Source: Anadara kagoshimensis
Lineage: Eukaryota > Mollusca > Bivalvia > Arcoida > Arcidae
Direction of reading: 5' to 3'
DNA length: 64,000 bases
Assembly (NCBI GenBank): GCA_021292105.1
Contig: CM037870.1
Span: 16,649,234-16,713,233 of the forward strand
Below are positions 13,008 to 28,021 of this stretch, one piece after another. Both the position numbers and the translations under genes were made by a program. The notes under the pieces were generated by a model. That model worked only from the letters and a program-made list of their open reading frames with translations, was not told the DNA's origin and searched no databases. Every line of letters starts with the position of its first letter. Position 1 is the first letter of the stretch.

Positions 13008-14144
13008 TGATTTGTACATATGTTCAAAGGGCCATAACTCCTTCAAAATGAGAAAACCAACTTGAATAACAATATGTGCATCTCCTATCTATGTTGATAC
13101 TTTGCAAGTTTTATGAAATAGTGCTTCATAGTTTTTGAGAATAGCGCCGACAAGAATTTCGGACAGACAGATGGATTGAAGGATGAAAAGACAGAAACTG
13201 GAATTTAACATTCCCTCTTTCCTCGAAAGGCAGGAGATAAAAATGTCAGGGTTATAGGTTATGACCAGGGCTAAAGGTGAGACAACAATACACACCTGAC
13301 CAAATGTCTGGTATATAATACCAAATTTGTGGTGATTTGTGATGCTGTGTTCATCATATTGCACTATTAACTCGGAACCTTTAGACGATAATACTGGATG
13401 TAATCTGTCGGTCGTTATGTCTTCCCGCAAAAACTGAAAGTAACAAAATCATAAAAGATTTAAACATTTAATAAGGGTGTGAGCATGACTTCACTATTAT
13501 CAAGAAACACATGATTTAAATAAACAAATAAATAAACAATTCTTAATAAATAACTTTTCATAAATAAATTAATAAATATTTGCAAGACTTAATCTTAAGC
13601 TTTTAGTACATGCATTAATTTATACAAGGCTAAAATGAACTTTCATAGGTTTAAATTAACTTTTGCAAATTTTGGCATTAAAAGCACATTTTTTGGAATA
13701 GAACTATCTGCTGAATAAATATTTGACAAACAAATTATAAAAGTCTAGCATAATTTTCTATTATAAAAAATACCTTGGGTTATCTCCCCTTTGACCATAA
13801 TATTGTACTAACCTTTATAACTTTCACTGGATTTGGTATGCCATCTAAATCTTGTAATGGAATTAATCTTTCTTCAGTACAAAATTTTGTTCTATAAGAA
13901 ATAAAATTAATAAAGTTAAATTATATTGGTAATGGATTGATAGATAAGTTGAAAACACAAAATAAGTTATAATTCAATATTTTAGACTTTTTAAGAGGCA
14001 GCTGTGGCAATTTTACCATTTAAATTACATGACCCAATAGATATACATATTTTGTTGGTTTTATTAAACTTAAGATGATAGAAATCATGGCATGTTTTAT
14101 CTCTCTCTGTCCCTCTTGTCCCATTAATTTGCAATCTCTCTCTC

Positions 14145-14175
<31 letters not shown>

Positions 14176-17100
14176 TGCACTTTACCTTAGGACAACTCTA
14201 ACATTTTCTATATCAGAATTAATTTCTTCTCTCATAGACATAATGAGTGGTCCGTAATTCTCATCCAAACCATAATAATTAAAATGTTCCTGAAATTGAA
14301 AACTGAAAATCTCAGTGATTGATTAAAACGAAAGAGTGTATGAGAGTTTATGTAAGTGTTTCTACTTTTTTTTATAAGTGCGGCGCTTTAATTTGTGATA
14401 CTATGCTCTATGACCTTCAGGTTCAAAGGAGGTTAATGGGTCAGGTTATAGGTCATTAGAAAGGTGAAACAATGATCCACACCTGACTAACATCTGGTAT
14501 ATAATACCAAATTTGTGGCGATTTGTGATACTGCGTTTTTATTAAATTGCAAGAGGTACTTTCCCTGCCGGAGCACCAGGTCTCACTTCCATGGTGGAAG
14601 TTCACATGATTAATTTAATTTGTCAGTTTCAAAGTTTTAATTTTGCTTTGGACATGGATTAGTATGCTTTTGAATGCACTATTAACTAACCCCGATTTGA
14701 ACCTAGGTGGTGATAGGTGTTAAGCTTACACCTTAGACTATGCAGTCAACCACTGAGGCCCTAAAGGTCATCTGTCCATTAAGACCAATGTTTTACTTCA
14801 ACCGAAAAGAACATTTTTGTAAAGACCAACGGTCCAAATTCCTTAGGTCCTATGGGTGGTTCTACCGTATGACATAGTTGGCATGGGCAGTGAAGGGTGG
14901 TCTTTATATACAGGTTTCACAGTATTTATATTTTTTACCTTTCCTAAGAAATGCTGTCTATAACTGTGATAATTTTTGTTAGCCTCAATCTGGATTCTTG
15001 ATGATCTTGTGTCGGGAATGGTCGGTTTTCCACCAATCAGAGCTGGAGAATTAATATCAACGCCATCGATCCAATAACCGCCATTGACAGGTTCCAGTAT
15101 CATTGGATAGGGACCGTCACCATGTAAAATCTGAAAATATATCAAATAAGTCAAGATTCAGAAACCATACAAGAATAACAATCTCCCCATCCAGGTGGTA
15201 AGGTATGTGATGGAGTGGGGTGGAAACATGGCCTGAAATTGAGTGAAGTACTTAACTAGAGGAGAGGTGCAGAGTGGAACGAAGTGGATTAGAATGGAAT
15301 AGAGGAGTGGAGTGGAACAGAAATGAGAAGAGCAGAGTGAAGTGGAATGGATTGGAGTTGAGGTGAATGGAATTGAGATGAGCTGAGAGAAATGGAGTAA
15401 AAAGTAGTGTCATAGAGTAATGGCGTTTAATCTGGTTAAAAATCTTTATTTAACCTACACCAAGGCAGTCAGTTCGTACATGTAAGAGGAAATGAGTGCA
15501 CTTATAGAAAACAACTGACCTAGCTAAAGCAAGTTGGCAAGGTATAAGAAAAAATATGGAAACATCATGTAAAACTGTTATTACACAAAAATGTTAATTA
15601 CAGCATCCATGACAACCCAGTAAGGCAAGATAAATAATTTATTTCTGCTTATAAACGTCCTTCAAGCATATTACAGATATTTTTACTAATACACTGCATC
15701 AGGTATATTGGACATAGTCAGGTTATCATTGAATTATCTCCCCTTTGACCACAATTGTATGTACTGACAATAGGATAGGAGCTCATTTATATTAGATTAG
15801 ACTTACCTATATGACCAGTCAGGTGGCCTTATGTGTACATACGCACGAAGAGGACTAAGTAAGTAAGTAAAAGACCAGTCAAATATATATGACCAGGCTC
15901 TAAAAAACCAAATATTACCTCTATTAGCCAAGGCTGTGTCTCAATACTTATTGAATGGGTATCAATCTATATTTCCAGATTGACTTTTGACAGGAATTTA
16001 ATTTTATTTCAACTCAATCTACTATTTTTGTAGTCAATTTTTTCAATTGTGAAAATCAGTTTGGTGTTTGTGAAAAAAAACTTTTAATTGTGAATGGGGC
16101 CCAATATTGGTCCCAAATATGACCCAGTAAGAAGAGCGTCCTGTTAGCAGTTAACATCTGTTGCATGGGAAGGCTATGTGTAGATATTATTTCCGACACT
16201 TGTGCAGATCAATACAGCATTTAGTTTTAACAGAACTCATTACCTTTCTCTTCAGAATCATCTGGTTAACACCAGTTAATTAATAACACAAGACGGCAAT
16301 CAATAAACTCAGGAATAATTAAAGATTACTTAGGCCAAATAACACTGAGGTTTATGAGTTTGGACTTGGCTTCTCAAGTTCACAATTTGCATTAAATACA
16401 GTCAAACCTGTCCATAAAGACCACTCAGGGGAACCAGTAAAAGTGGCCTTTATATTCAGGTGGCCTTTATATACAGGTTGAAATAATATGGATAAAGAAC
16501 AATTGGAATACAATTCTACTGACCTTTATAAGCAGGTGACCTTATAAAAAGGTGACCTTTGGCAGGGTTGACCGTAATATTATTGATACATTGATGAAGG
16601 GCACTATAATCTGTAAACCAGCACTTTAGACTTCTTACTTTACTTACCAATTCTAAAGTGCATTGTGAAAAAGGGATTTCGCACTAAATTTGGTCAAACT
16701 TATTTCAAAACCCATAGAAGAAACAGATTTTGTAACTTTAAGAGATTGGGGCAATATGTGAAGTGATACAGTATTTGAAACATTATAAAAAGGTTTTACT
16801 GTAGTTTCAAGAGTGGAGTAATGAAGTTATACACTCCAGCCAAAATTCTTTCGCTTATATCAAAGCAGATAGAAGGAACCAAATTTAGATATTTAAAGAG
16901 ACTGAGTCAATATGAGAAGTGATACAATAAAAAGGTTTTACTGTGATTTCAGGAGTGGAGTAAAGTATTTGAGTTTTACGCCCCAGCCAAAATTCTTTTG
17001 CTTATATCGAGACAGTTCAGGGATGGCGGAGGAAACTGGAGTGCCCAGAGAAAACCACCCACCTTTGGCAAGAAAACTGACAAATTGTAATATCAGTAGT

Positions 17101-18011
17101 AGAGAAGAGTAAAGTAATGGAGTTTTATGCCCAAGCCAAAATTGTTTTGCTTATATTAAGACAGGTTAGGGATGGTGGAGGAAACTGGAGTGCCCAGGGA
17201 AAATCATAAGCTTAGGCAAGCAAAATGACATACTTTAACACACTAGGATCTGCTCCAGGTAGGATTCTAACCTAGGTGGTGACAGAAGTTGTTATCTGTA
17301 AGCGCACTTCAGACCACTTAGCAACTGCGGCTCAGTGCTCTTCAGACCACTCAGTAACCACAGCTCAGTGTTCTTTGGACCAGTCAACTACCGAGGCCTC
17401 TGACAATAACTGAAGAAATAAAATAATTCAGACATTATAAAAGGTTTGCCTGAATTTCAATGACGGTTTTCTCACCTCTTCGACATGTTCATAGTCCTTC
17501 TTCTGTTCTGTGGGAGTGACTGCTGGGGAAGTCTGAAATGTACAAAATACAATAAATTTGCTTTAAAAACATTTTGAGATTGAAATAAAGGTTTTTAAAT
17601 GGAAATTTTTAAAAATCTGTTTCATTTAAAATAAAACTATCATCTGCAACTTTTTGTCATCTTACTCCCATTTAAAATAAATGATAATTCTGAGAAAATG
17701 AACGCACTGCTTAATTTGCTCTTTGTTCTCATCTTTCTGTTGTTATGCTAATCATGTTTAAAATGCTACTCCCAACTGAGAAGCTCACACCTCTACAAGT
17801 CTCACTCACTCTATATTTTTGGGTTTTCTTTCAACTAAAATAAACTGTAAGCTTCTGAAACTTATTGGCCTAGTTGTCATCATCATCATCAAACCTCTCT
17901 CTCTCTCTCTCTCTCTCTCATCATCATCATCATCATCAAACCTCTCTCTCTTCTCTCTCTCTCATCATCATCTTCAAACCTCTCTCTCTCTCTCTCATCA
18001 TCCATCTTCAA

Positions 18012-18053
<42 letters not shown>

Positions 18054-18329
18054 CATCATCAAACCTCTCTCTCTCTCTCATCATCATCATCATCATCAAA
18101 CCTCTCTTTCTCTCATCATCATCAAACCCCTCTCTCTCTCATCATCATCATCAAAACTCTCATCATCATCAAACCTCTCTCTCTCATCATCATCATTATC
18201 ATCATCAAACCTCTCTCTCTCATCATCATCATCATCAAAACTCCCTCTCATCATCATCAAACACCTCTCTCCCTCTCTCTCTCTCTCTCCATCATCATCA
18301 TCATCAAAACTCTCTCTCATCATCATCAA

Positions 18330-18365
<36 letters not shown>

Positions 18366-18466
18366 CATCATCATCAAAACTCTCTCTCATCATCATCATC
18401 ATCATCAAACCTCTCTCTCTCACATCATCATCATCATCAAAACTCCCTCTCATCATCATCAAACAC

Positions 18467-18508
<42 letters not shown>

Positions 18509-18661
18509 CATCATCATCATCATCAAAACTCTCTCTCATCATCATCAAACCTCTCTCTCTCTCTCTCTCATCATCATCATCATCAAAACTCTCTCTCATC
18601 ATCATCAAACCTCTCTCTCTCACATCATCATCATCAAAACTCCCTCTCATCATCATCAAAC

Positions 18662-18701
<40 letters not shown>

Positions 18702-18748
18702 TCATCATCTTCATCATCATCATCATCAAAACTCTATCATCATCAAAC

Positions 18749-18780
<32 letters not shown>

Positions 18781-19295
18781 CATCATCATCATCAAAACTC
18801 TCTCATCATCATCATCATCAAGCCTGTTTCTCTCTCATCATCAAACCTCATTCTCTCTTTCATCATCATCAAACAACAAATTCAAATTCAACAGGTGTAT
18901 ATGAAACATTTTGCAAAACAAAATGTGTGATCTATCCTCTAAACATCACATGACAACTACTAGAGACATCTCTTATTCACAATCAACAACATGCAAGTTT
19001 TAGATATAAAAAACATCTATTGTAATATAATAGGTGACTATATATACAGAATATCTATAAAAACAACATGATTCTCTATTTAAAGTTCTTGTTTCAACTA
19101 CCAGTGACTAAAAGCCATCTCTCTCTCTCTCTCTCTACATGTTTCAACAACATAAATTTTTAAAACTCTTTCTACATATTTCAAATAAACCAAGCCCCTC
19201 TTGTTTTCTCTCTCTCTCTCTTGATTCAACCCCCCTCTGTCTCTCTCTCTCTCCACGTTTCAACCACAAAACTATCTGTGTCCCTCTCTCCCTCT

Positions 19296-19327
<32 letters not shown>

Positions 19328-22300
19328 ATTCAAACCTCAATATCTTTAAATTCCCCTTTCTCTGTGATAGTATCTCTTGATTCAAACCTCAATCTCTGAA
19401 ATCAAAGCTCTCTCTCTCTCTCTCTCTCTCTTCCCCTCTCTGTCTTTTCCTCTGACTTAATATTGATTTTTATACAGGGTAAACAAAATATACATGTAGA
19501 TATATATAAATTCTGAATACATTTGTATAATATGAAATATAGTAGTCAATTGCAGTGGAACCCGTGTAAACAAATTCTTGAAAAAAACAAAAATCTGTCA
19601 ATATATTGAACAGATTTCAGAATACTGGTAAACAATCTAAAAAGATCTTTAATGATCAGATTCCTTAATAAATTGAAAATTGTCTACATATTGAATAGTC
19701 ATCTGGACACCATGCATAAACCAAAAACCCTAAAAAGTCTTTATGATCAGATTCCTGAATTAACTGAAAATCTAAACTGGGCAGTTTTTTGGTTGTTGTT
19801 TTTTACCCTTTTTTCAATAAACCTGCACCACTAATATCTTATGTGTACACAAAAAAAAACTGCATCTAATAAAACAATAATTTTGTTCGAACAAGTGGTC
19901 CATTGGGCATATTTTCCCCTTTTTGATATACCAATACCACTAATATTTTATGTGTACACAAAAAAGACATCTAATAGAAAAAAAATGTTCGAACAAGTGG
20001 TCCATTTTAACAGGTTCCACTGAATATACCAAGTAAATGAATATGCTACTTTAATACATATACTTATTTTTATAATAAAATATATAAAAAATATATTAAA
20101 CTACATGTACAACATATATGAATGTGCTGCTACGTAATAAACACTTTGATGTACAGCTAATATTGCACACACACACAAATTTTAATATACGACAACTGCA
20201 ATACACAATGAATTAGCAATCATTTCTAACCTTATACAGTCATTCAATATTAATTTCTCAGTTCGTCAAATTTTAATATACGACAAATGCAATACACAAT
20301 GAATTCGCAATAATTTCTAACCTTATAAAGTCGTTCAATATTAATTTCTCAGTTCGTTAAAGTTACGACTTTGATAAAAGAAAGACCACCTGCCGCTAAA
20401 ATCCGGCAATATCTTTTATAGATCAATCATTAACGATTTCAGAATTAGTTATAGGTAAACAACATTGACCTGTCCGTTTGACCTTTCATTAGGAATATTC
20501 ATATAGGGGGGTCCACCCAATACATGGGTAGCATCATGATTCGCGGTTAATACATATCCACATTGCCCATAATTGGTGTTTACATGAAGTAGACAAAATA
20601 AACATGCATGATCCCTATAACTTAAATTTACTCGTCCATATTGAGTAATTAAATCAAAGGTCAAACGGACAAGTCAAAGTTTTTTGCCTATACTATTACT
20701 CAGTATTATCATGGGTTTTTTTTTATAGAATTAATATTTTTAAGTCTCATGCCACACTGTGTGTGGGAGACTTATTGTCCTTATTCCATTTCTTTATTAT
20801 TATTATTATTATTATTATTCCACTTTATCCACACACATTTGCTTTCCATTTTCTCAGAGATACCTCACTCAATCTCAACCAAACTTTATAGCAACAACAT
20901 ATCAACCATCCAAGCAGATGTGCAACATTTTTTTTTTTTTTTTTTTTTTAAATATTTTTTTTATGTTTTATATTCTTTTTTATTTTACTTTATACATATA
21001 TTGGTCGTTTTTTTTTTTTTTTTTTTACATAAATTTTTCTCTGATGTTTTCTGATTTCAAATTTAATCACACCGATAATTTCAGATTTCAGATTTAACTA
21101 CAGGGTAAGTAGATATTGATATCAAACACAATAGGGAGAAATTTCAGATGTAGCATGTGTGTCATTTAAAAATACAGGAAACTACGAGTCCTGGCCAACA
21201 CCACTGCCTTAGGTGCTCCAAACAGCTGCAGTAGGTAAGAGACCCTGATATCAAACACAAAAGGGAAAAAAACAGGTGCAAACTGTGTTGTTCGAAAATA
21301 CAGGAATTAAGAGTCAAGTACCGCTGCCTTGGGTGCTCTGAACTAGTTTGCGGTAGGCATATTTTATGACAAGCAGTTGTTATGATATGTATCTACTAAA
21401 CTATGATTTATGGTATACAGAGAAGATGGTGAGATTTAAAAAGGAGGAAACTCCAGATTTGGGATCAGGAAGCTTGAGGCCACACAGATAAGATTGAAAT
21501 CAATGGAAAGTTCACGATACTTTAATGGGAGAGGCAAAATATTGTCGAAATTTAAACACCCTAACCAGCTAATGACAAAGATAACTGAATCACTCTGTAT
21601 TTTATAAATGTGTTCATTTTTATTTTTTTTATTTTCAAGTGAAAAAGTGGACTGGTGTATGTGTGTTTTATGCCCCAGTCAAGAGGGTTTCACTTATACA
21701 GTGGCAGTCAGTTCTGAGATGGTGAAGGAAACAAGAGTGCCCAGAGAAAACAAACTTTCTCACACTAGGAAGTTGTCGGAGTGGGATTCAAACCTAAGTC
21801 ATGATGAGAGGTGCTGTGAACATTAAGTGTGTGGTCACTCGGTCAACGAGGCCCTCTCAAGTGAAAAAACCTCTCCAAAATTTATTTTACTGATCATTTA
21901 ATTGAAGTTTAAAATCAGTGGGAGGAAGGCAAGTTGAAGGGGGTGTTAAAAACCCAGTCAAGATTGATTCTCTTTGTTATACTGAAGTGGTCAGGTAAGA
22001 AGGTAGAGAAAATTGGAGTGCCTGGCAAAAACCACAGACATTTTGCAAACAAACTGACAAAATTTTACAACGAGACTAGTCTAAGTGAAATCAAATGGAG
22101 CTAGCCTTTTAGACTGACTAGCCATAGATGCTCCATCAAAATCTAGATAAAATATTAAAACTCTGTATCATAACAACAAAAAATTATTGGTAACCATGTG
22201 TCGTCAGATGAGATCTCTGTAGAGAAAATTTGAAAATAAAAAAGCACCATCTGTGGCCACTTGGCAGAGGACCACAATATAGCTATAGAAATGACTTAAT

Positions 22301-25300
22301 TACTGTAAATATCCAAGGTCGATAGTGGGAAATGCACAAACACTTATGACTCAATAAAGATAAGGCATAAAATTGTTGTATATGCAGTGTTTCAGTCTAG
22401 TTATGTCCTGACCCAGGCCCTGAAAAACAGGGCTATTACATTGTGCCCATTAAGACAGTGTTCATTCTAGAAAGGGGGCCAAAGGGCTGTTGACCCCTAT
22501 CTTGCCAAATGGTCCCATTGTTAAGATTTTACTGGGTCATATTTTACATTACACAAACACTAAAATATTGATGTTTATATTGTGTTTAAGAGGGTTTTCT
22601 TTTGAGAATGGCCCCATCTGAAAAATCCTAGCATGAACACTGATAAGGCCTTAACAATAGGGTCATTTTAGCCAAATAAAGGGTCACATCCCCTTCTAGA
22701 ATGAAAACTGTGTATATATATTTTTAACAAAAGACACAATACCTATGATTATCCCACTAAGGCCTTGACAATGGGGTCATTTTGCAAATTAAGGAATCAA
22801 TGGCCCACTGGCTCCTTTCTAAAATGAAAATTTATTCAAACATAGGCATAATACTTATGATTTACCACAATAAGGCCTTAACAATGGGGTCATTTTGCAA
22901 ATGAAGGGACCAATGTCCCAATGGTCCTTTCTGAAATGAAAACATCTATTCAAACATAGACACAATACCACTGATCACATTACAATAGCAAATACAAAGT
23001 ACAAGTAATACTAATGGCACACTTAGCAAGTTCAACACAAAACAAACAGCATAGTATAAAACACATCAAGAGTGCAGTTTGTAAGTTAGTACCATGCATA
23101 CATAAAATACTAGAATAAAGTACTAAAGTACTATAGAAGATACACAGTGTTAATACAACATGCACGTGATCAGACCTTTGGAATAGGTGTAGGCATAGCA
23201 CATCGCTGGTCCTCCAAGCGACGACTTTGGTATTTAAGAAGCAACTCGTAAAAATCGGCTCCCTAAAATAATGGCATTGTGAATATAAGCAAACATTGTA
23301 TTTTAAGCTTTCTGAAACATAGTGAAAGCTTCAAGATCTAATAAAGAACTAGAACTGCCTCTTGAGAGCCAAATACCTCCCACACCTCCCCTAACATTTA
23401 ATGTTTTCCCACAACCTTGACCTTTCCAATATGACCATTGTTCAAGGTCATGACACAGCTTTGGACTATGAACATTATTCATGTGAAGTTTTATAACAGT
23501 CCTTCTAAGCAATCATGAGATGTGGCCTGGACAAAATGTTACACAAACTGGCAGACAGACAGACATGGTGATTCCTATATACCCCTTCAAACTAGTTTGT
23601 AGGGGGTATAATAAGCTATTTAAGCCAATTGTTTTTAATTAAATATATACTGATGATGGGACTAAACTAGAGGCTCCCAGGAGCCTGTATAGCTCACCTA
23701 GGTAGAGATGTTGCAGAATGAAAATCAACATTGTCTAATGTTTAAATAAATGCTTGAAATTTATTACACAATATTTATTTCTATCACAAATTTCAATATT
23801 ATTTCCTTTCAAAACTAAACCATATTTCAAAATTTTGAGACAATACATACCAAGTATCATCGACTTTTCATGTATAATACCTGAGAAATTTTCCTTATCC
23901 AAAAACTGGTCAATGGACCATGAAATTAAGGTCATGAACAAAAGCCATAAGGCAGTCTGACTGATGTTCTATCCAAGATCAAGCTATATACCAAATATCA
24001 TTGACCTACCATGTGTAGTATTCGAGATTCAGAGAAACTGACCTAATCCAAAAAGTTCAACATAGTCACTAGAGGGTTAAGTTTAGGTCAAAGACAAAAG
24101 TCATATGGCAGACTGACATGTACTCTCCAAGACTAAGATACATACCAAATATCATTGCAATTGGCCAAGTGGTTTCACAGGAGTTGATTTTTAAATGCAG
24201 ATGTTATTTTAAAATACCAAATGTAAAGACCCAATGACTATTGTGGCCGAGTTTGGTTCCAATTGACTCAGTAGTTTCAGAGAAAAATATGTTTGAACTT
24301 ATTTTCCCATAGGGTCACATGTTAAAATATGTTTTCCACTGACGGCCATCTTGGATTTTGTGTGGCCCTCAAAAACACCAATGTTGTAGGAGGCCACCCA
24401 AAGACTATTGTGGCCAAGTTTGGTTCCAATTGGCTTAGAGGTTTTAGAGAAAAAGATATTTGATATTGTTCCCATAGGGTCCAATGTTAACCTATGTTCC
24501 CCATTGGCGGCCATCTTGGATTAGGTGCAGACTTAAAAAAACACTGGTTTCAGATGGTACCATTTAAGGACTACTGTGACCAAATTTGGTTCCAATTCGC
24601 TCACTAGTTTCAGAGAAAAATATCTTTGAACGTATTTTCCCATAAGGTCCAATGTTAAAATATGTTCTCTGCTGGTGGCCATCTTGGATTTGGTGTGGCC
24701 CTCAAAAACAGCAATGTTGTAGGGGGCCATCCAAGAACTATTGTGGCCAAGTTTGGTTCCCATTGGCTAAAGGGTTTTAGAGAAAAAGATCTTTGATATT
24801 GTTCCCATAGGGTCCAATGTTAACCTATGTTCCCCGCTGGCCACCATCTTGGATTAGTGGAGACTTAAAAAAAACACCGGTTTCAGAAGGTAACATCTAA
24901 GGACTACTATGACCAAGTTTGGTTCCAGCTGGCTCAGTAGTTTCAGAGAAAAATATCTTTGAATGTATTTTCCCATAAGGTCCAATGTTAAAATATATTC
25001 TCTGGTGGCGGCCATCTTGAATTTGGTGCAACCCTCAAAAAACCCAATGTTGAAGGGAGGCATTCAAAGACTATTGTGGCCAAGTTTGGTTCCCATTGGC
25101 TAAAGGGTTTTAGAGAAAAAAATCTTTGATATTGTTCCTATAGGGTCCAATGTTAACCTATGTTCCCCATTGGCCGCCATCTTGGATTAGGTGCAGACTT
25201 AAAACACTGGTTTCAGAAGGTACCATCTAAGGACTACTGTGACCAAATTTGGTTCCAATTGGCTCAGTAGTTTCAGAGAAAAATATGTTTGAACGTATTT

Positions 25301-27982
25301 TCCCATAAGGTCCAATGTTAAAATATGTTCTCCGCTGGTGGCCATCTTGGATTTGGTGTGGCCATAAAAAACAAAAATGTTGTAGGGGGCCATCCAGAAA
25401 CTATTGTGGCCAAGTTTGGTTCCCATTGGCTAAAGGGTTTTAGGAAAAAAGATCTTTGATATTGTTCCCATAGGGTCCAATGTTAACCTATGTTCCTCAC
25501 TGGCCACCATCTTGGATTAGGTGCAGACTTAAAAAACACCGGTTTCAGAAGGTACCATCCAAGGACTACTGTGACCAAGTTTGGTTCCAATTGGCTCAGT
25601 AGTTTCAGATAAAAATATCTTTGAACATATTTTCCCATAGGGTCCAATGTTAATCTATGTTACCCCCTGGCGGCCATCTTGGATTAGGTGCGGACATGTC
25701 GGACACAATTTTTAAAGTAGACCACCCAAAGACTGTTGTGACAAAGTTTGGTTGCAAATGGCCCAGCGGTTTCTGAGGAGTTGATCTTTAACGACAGACG
25801 GACGACGACAACGACGACAACGGACGCAAAGTGATGGCAAAAGCTCACATGGCCTTTTAGGCCAGGTGAGCTAAAAAAGCAGATACATTCAAGTGATGTC
25901 ACTCATTTTATGCATATATGTGTGACATACATCATTTATTGGCTGTTCCAGCAACTGGATATGTATGTCATAAGCAGCAGTATTTAAAATTTCAGTCAGA
26001 ATTTAAAAATTAAAATATCATTTTCAAAAAATGTGAAATGTAAATATATAATTAACCACTGAACTGTCTAGAAATGGCTTTCATACATGTAACTTTCATT
26101 ATCGTGCAAAGCAAACTAATCTTATGTTCCTTAGCGCAATATTCAGTTTGTTTTGCACGGTAATGGAAGTTAAAGCACTATAAACATCATTTCTAGATCA
26201 ATATGGTTTAGCATAATTATTTTCTCCACAATTAGACAAGAGGCCCACTTGAACAGAAATGCTCACCTGGTTCAAATGATGTAATTCCATTTTAAAACTG
26301 GGATAAAGTTATCCGGAAATGGACCAGTTTGGAAATCAAGAAAAATCACAAAATTTGAAAAGAAACTAAAAGATCAATCACCATTTTAAAATTGTCCAAA
26401 ATGGTGTCATGGCAATTTTATCATGATGGAAGAATTTTAGAAACTACCCAACCTTTATATATAATGGTGTATATCCAAAAGGTACGAACAATAAATGGTC
26501 TTAAATGGTTATTAATAAATGGTGACACACAAAACTTCTGTTAGGGTAGGGGTATATGAAATCCTTCTGGCAATTTTTGACAGTTTTCTGCATATCACCA
26601 CTACTAAATTAACACAAATGTTTTAATAAAAAAAATTTTTCTTGATGTCCCTCTTTAAAAAAATTGTATTTCTAAGATTTATTTCTGATGTACATATACC
26701 TTAAAACTTTCTATCTGAATTATCTTTCAATGAAATAATCCATAAAAATACATTTTTCCATAGAATATTCCAATAATATAAATACTATTTTCTAATTAAA
26801 TTTCTTTTCCATAAAATATCCCCCCAAAAAACTCTTTTCCATTATTCTATTTTCATTCTTTTTGGGATTTTTCCTCCTTCCTTTTTAAAATCATTATATT
26901 TTTTTTTATAAAAATTATTTTTCAAATACCTGGTGAATATGGCAGTAAAATGAATCCCTGGTGGTTTTAAAATGCAATGGCTGGATGTCATCAACAAATA
27001 ACGCTTCATCCCAGAGTTTTTTGATGAAAAAACTAAACATGTCCCTAATAACTGACCATACAAAATTTAACTTGTCCATCTGACACTACCGTAATTTTTT
27101 TTCTAAAATGACCATTTTACGCCATGTGATAAATTTTAATGAATCATAACAGATTTTCTAAATAGTATTTCTATGTTATGTAAGATCAGTGGTCACTACG
27201 ATGTCCATCAGGGGCAATGTTTTAGTCAGTGGTCACTATGATGTCCATCAGGGGCAGTTTGAATTTTAGTCACTGGTCAAATATTTTTTTTGACTGGTAA
27301 AGCTCATATAAGGTGTAGTACTAAAAATGGTGGTGATAAATGAAATTCATTTGTAAAAAAAAAATCTTCACATTTTCTTCAGATTAATCTTTAAATGTGT
27401 CTATCTTCGTTTTTTTCATTTTTTTATTTTTGTTTTTCTTTTCTTTTTTTTTTTTTAATACGAAGATAATTTTACTTCATCATATAATTTTTTTTTTTAA
27501 AAAGTAACTATTTTCAATTTGAGACAAAAATGGTAAAATAGTTTGTTAACAGTTTTGACGTTAAAATTTACACTATTAAAGTTAAAATATAGATATGACA
27601 GAGTAGGTAGTGGGTGGGTGGTTATTTTAGTGGTTTAGTAATTTTTAGTAATGATTAAAAAAAAAACAGAATAAGAAAATAAAAATTGTGAACATTCTTA
27701 GAGGCAAAGGAAGCATTTGATCCATTTAGTTAAAAAAAACTATTAAAGTTTAAGTTATTAAATAATTTAATTAAAACACATAATAAATAAATAAATAAAT
27801 AAATATATTGTTTAAGAAGGGAGATAATCTATCTGATTGATGATCTTGACCTAATTAAGAACCAGTGTTTGTCATCGTACATGATGGATTTGTTAATTAG
27901 GTCATCCATCAGGTAAAATGACATATTTTAGGAAATGACATACCTGTAGTTACTACCGGTATATACTATATACAAATATTTA

Positions 27983-28021
<39 letters not shown>

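Noticed and set aside
17819-18953. Overlapping open frames of about 360 codons on the plus strand
   Set aside because: They are translations of the TC/ATC repeat (poly Ser, Leu, His, Ile) with no splice or family support.
24299-25426. Several minus-strand frames of about 70 codons with similar peptides
   Set aside because: They are the same repeat unit of the tandem-cored element translated repeatedly. Each is closed by stops and none shows a domain.
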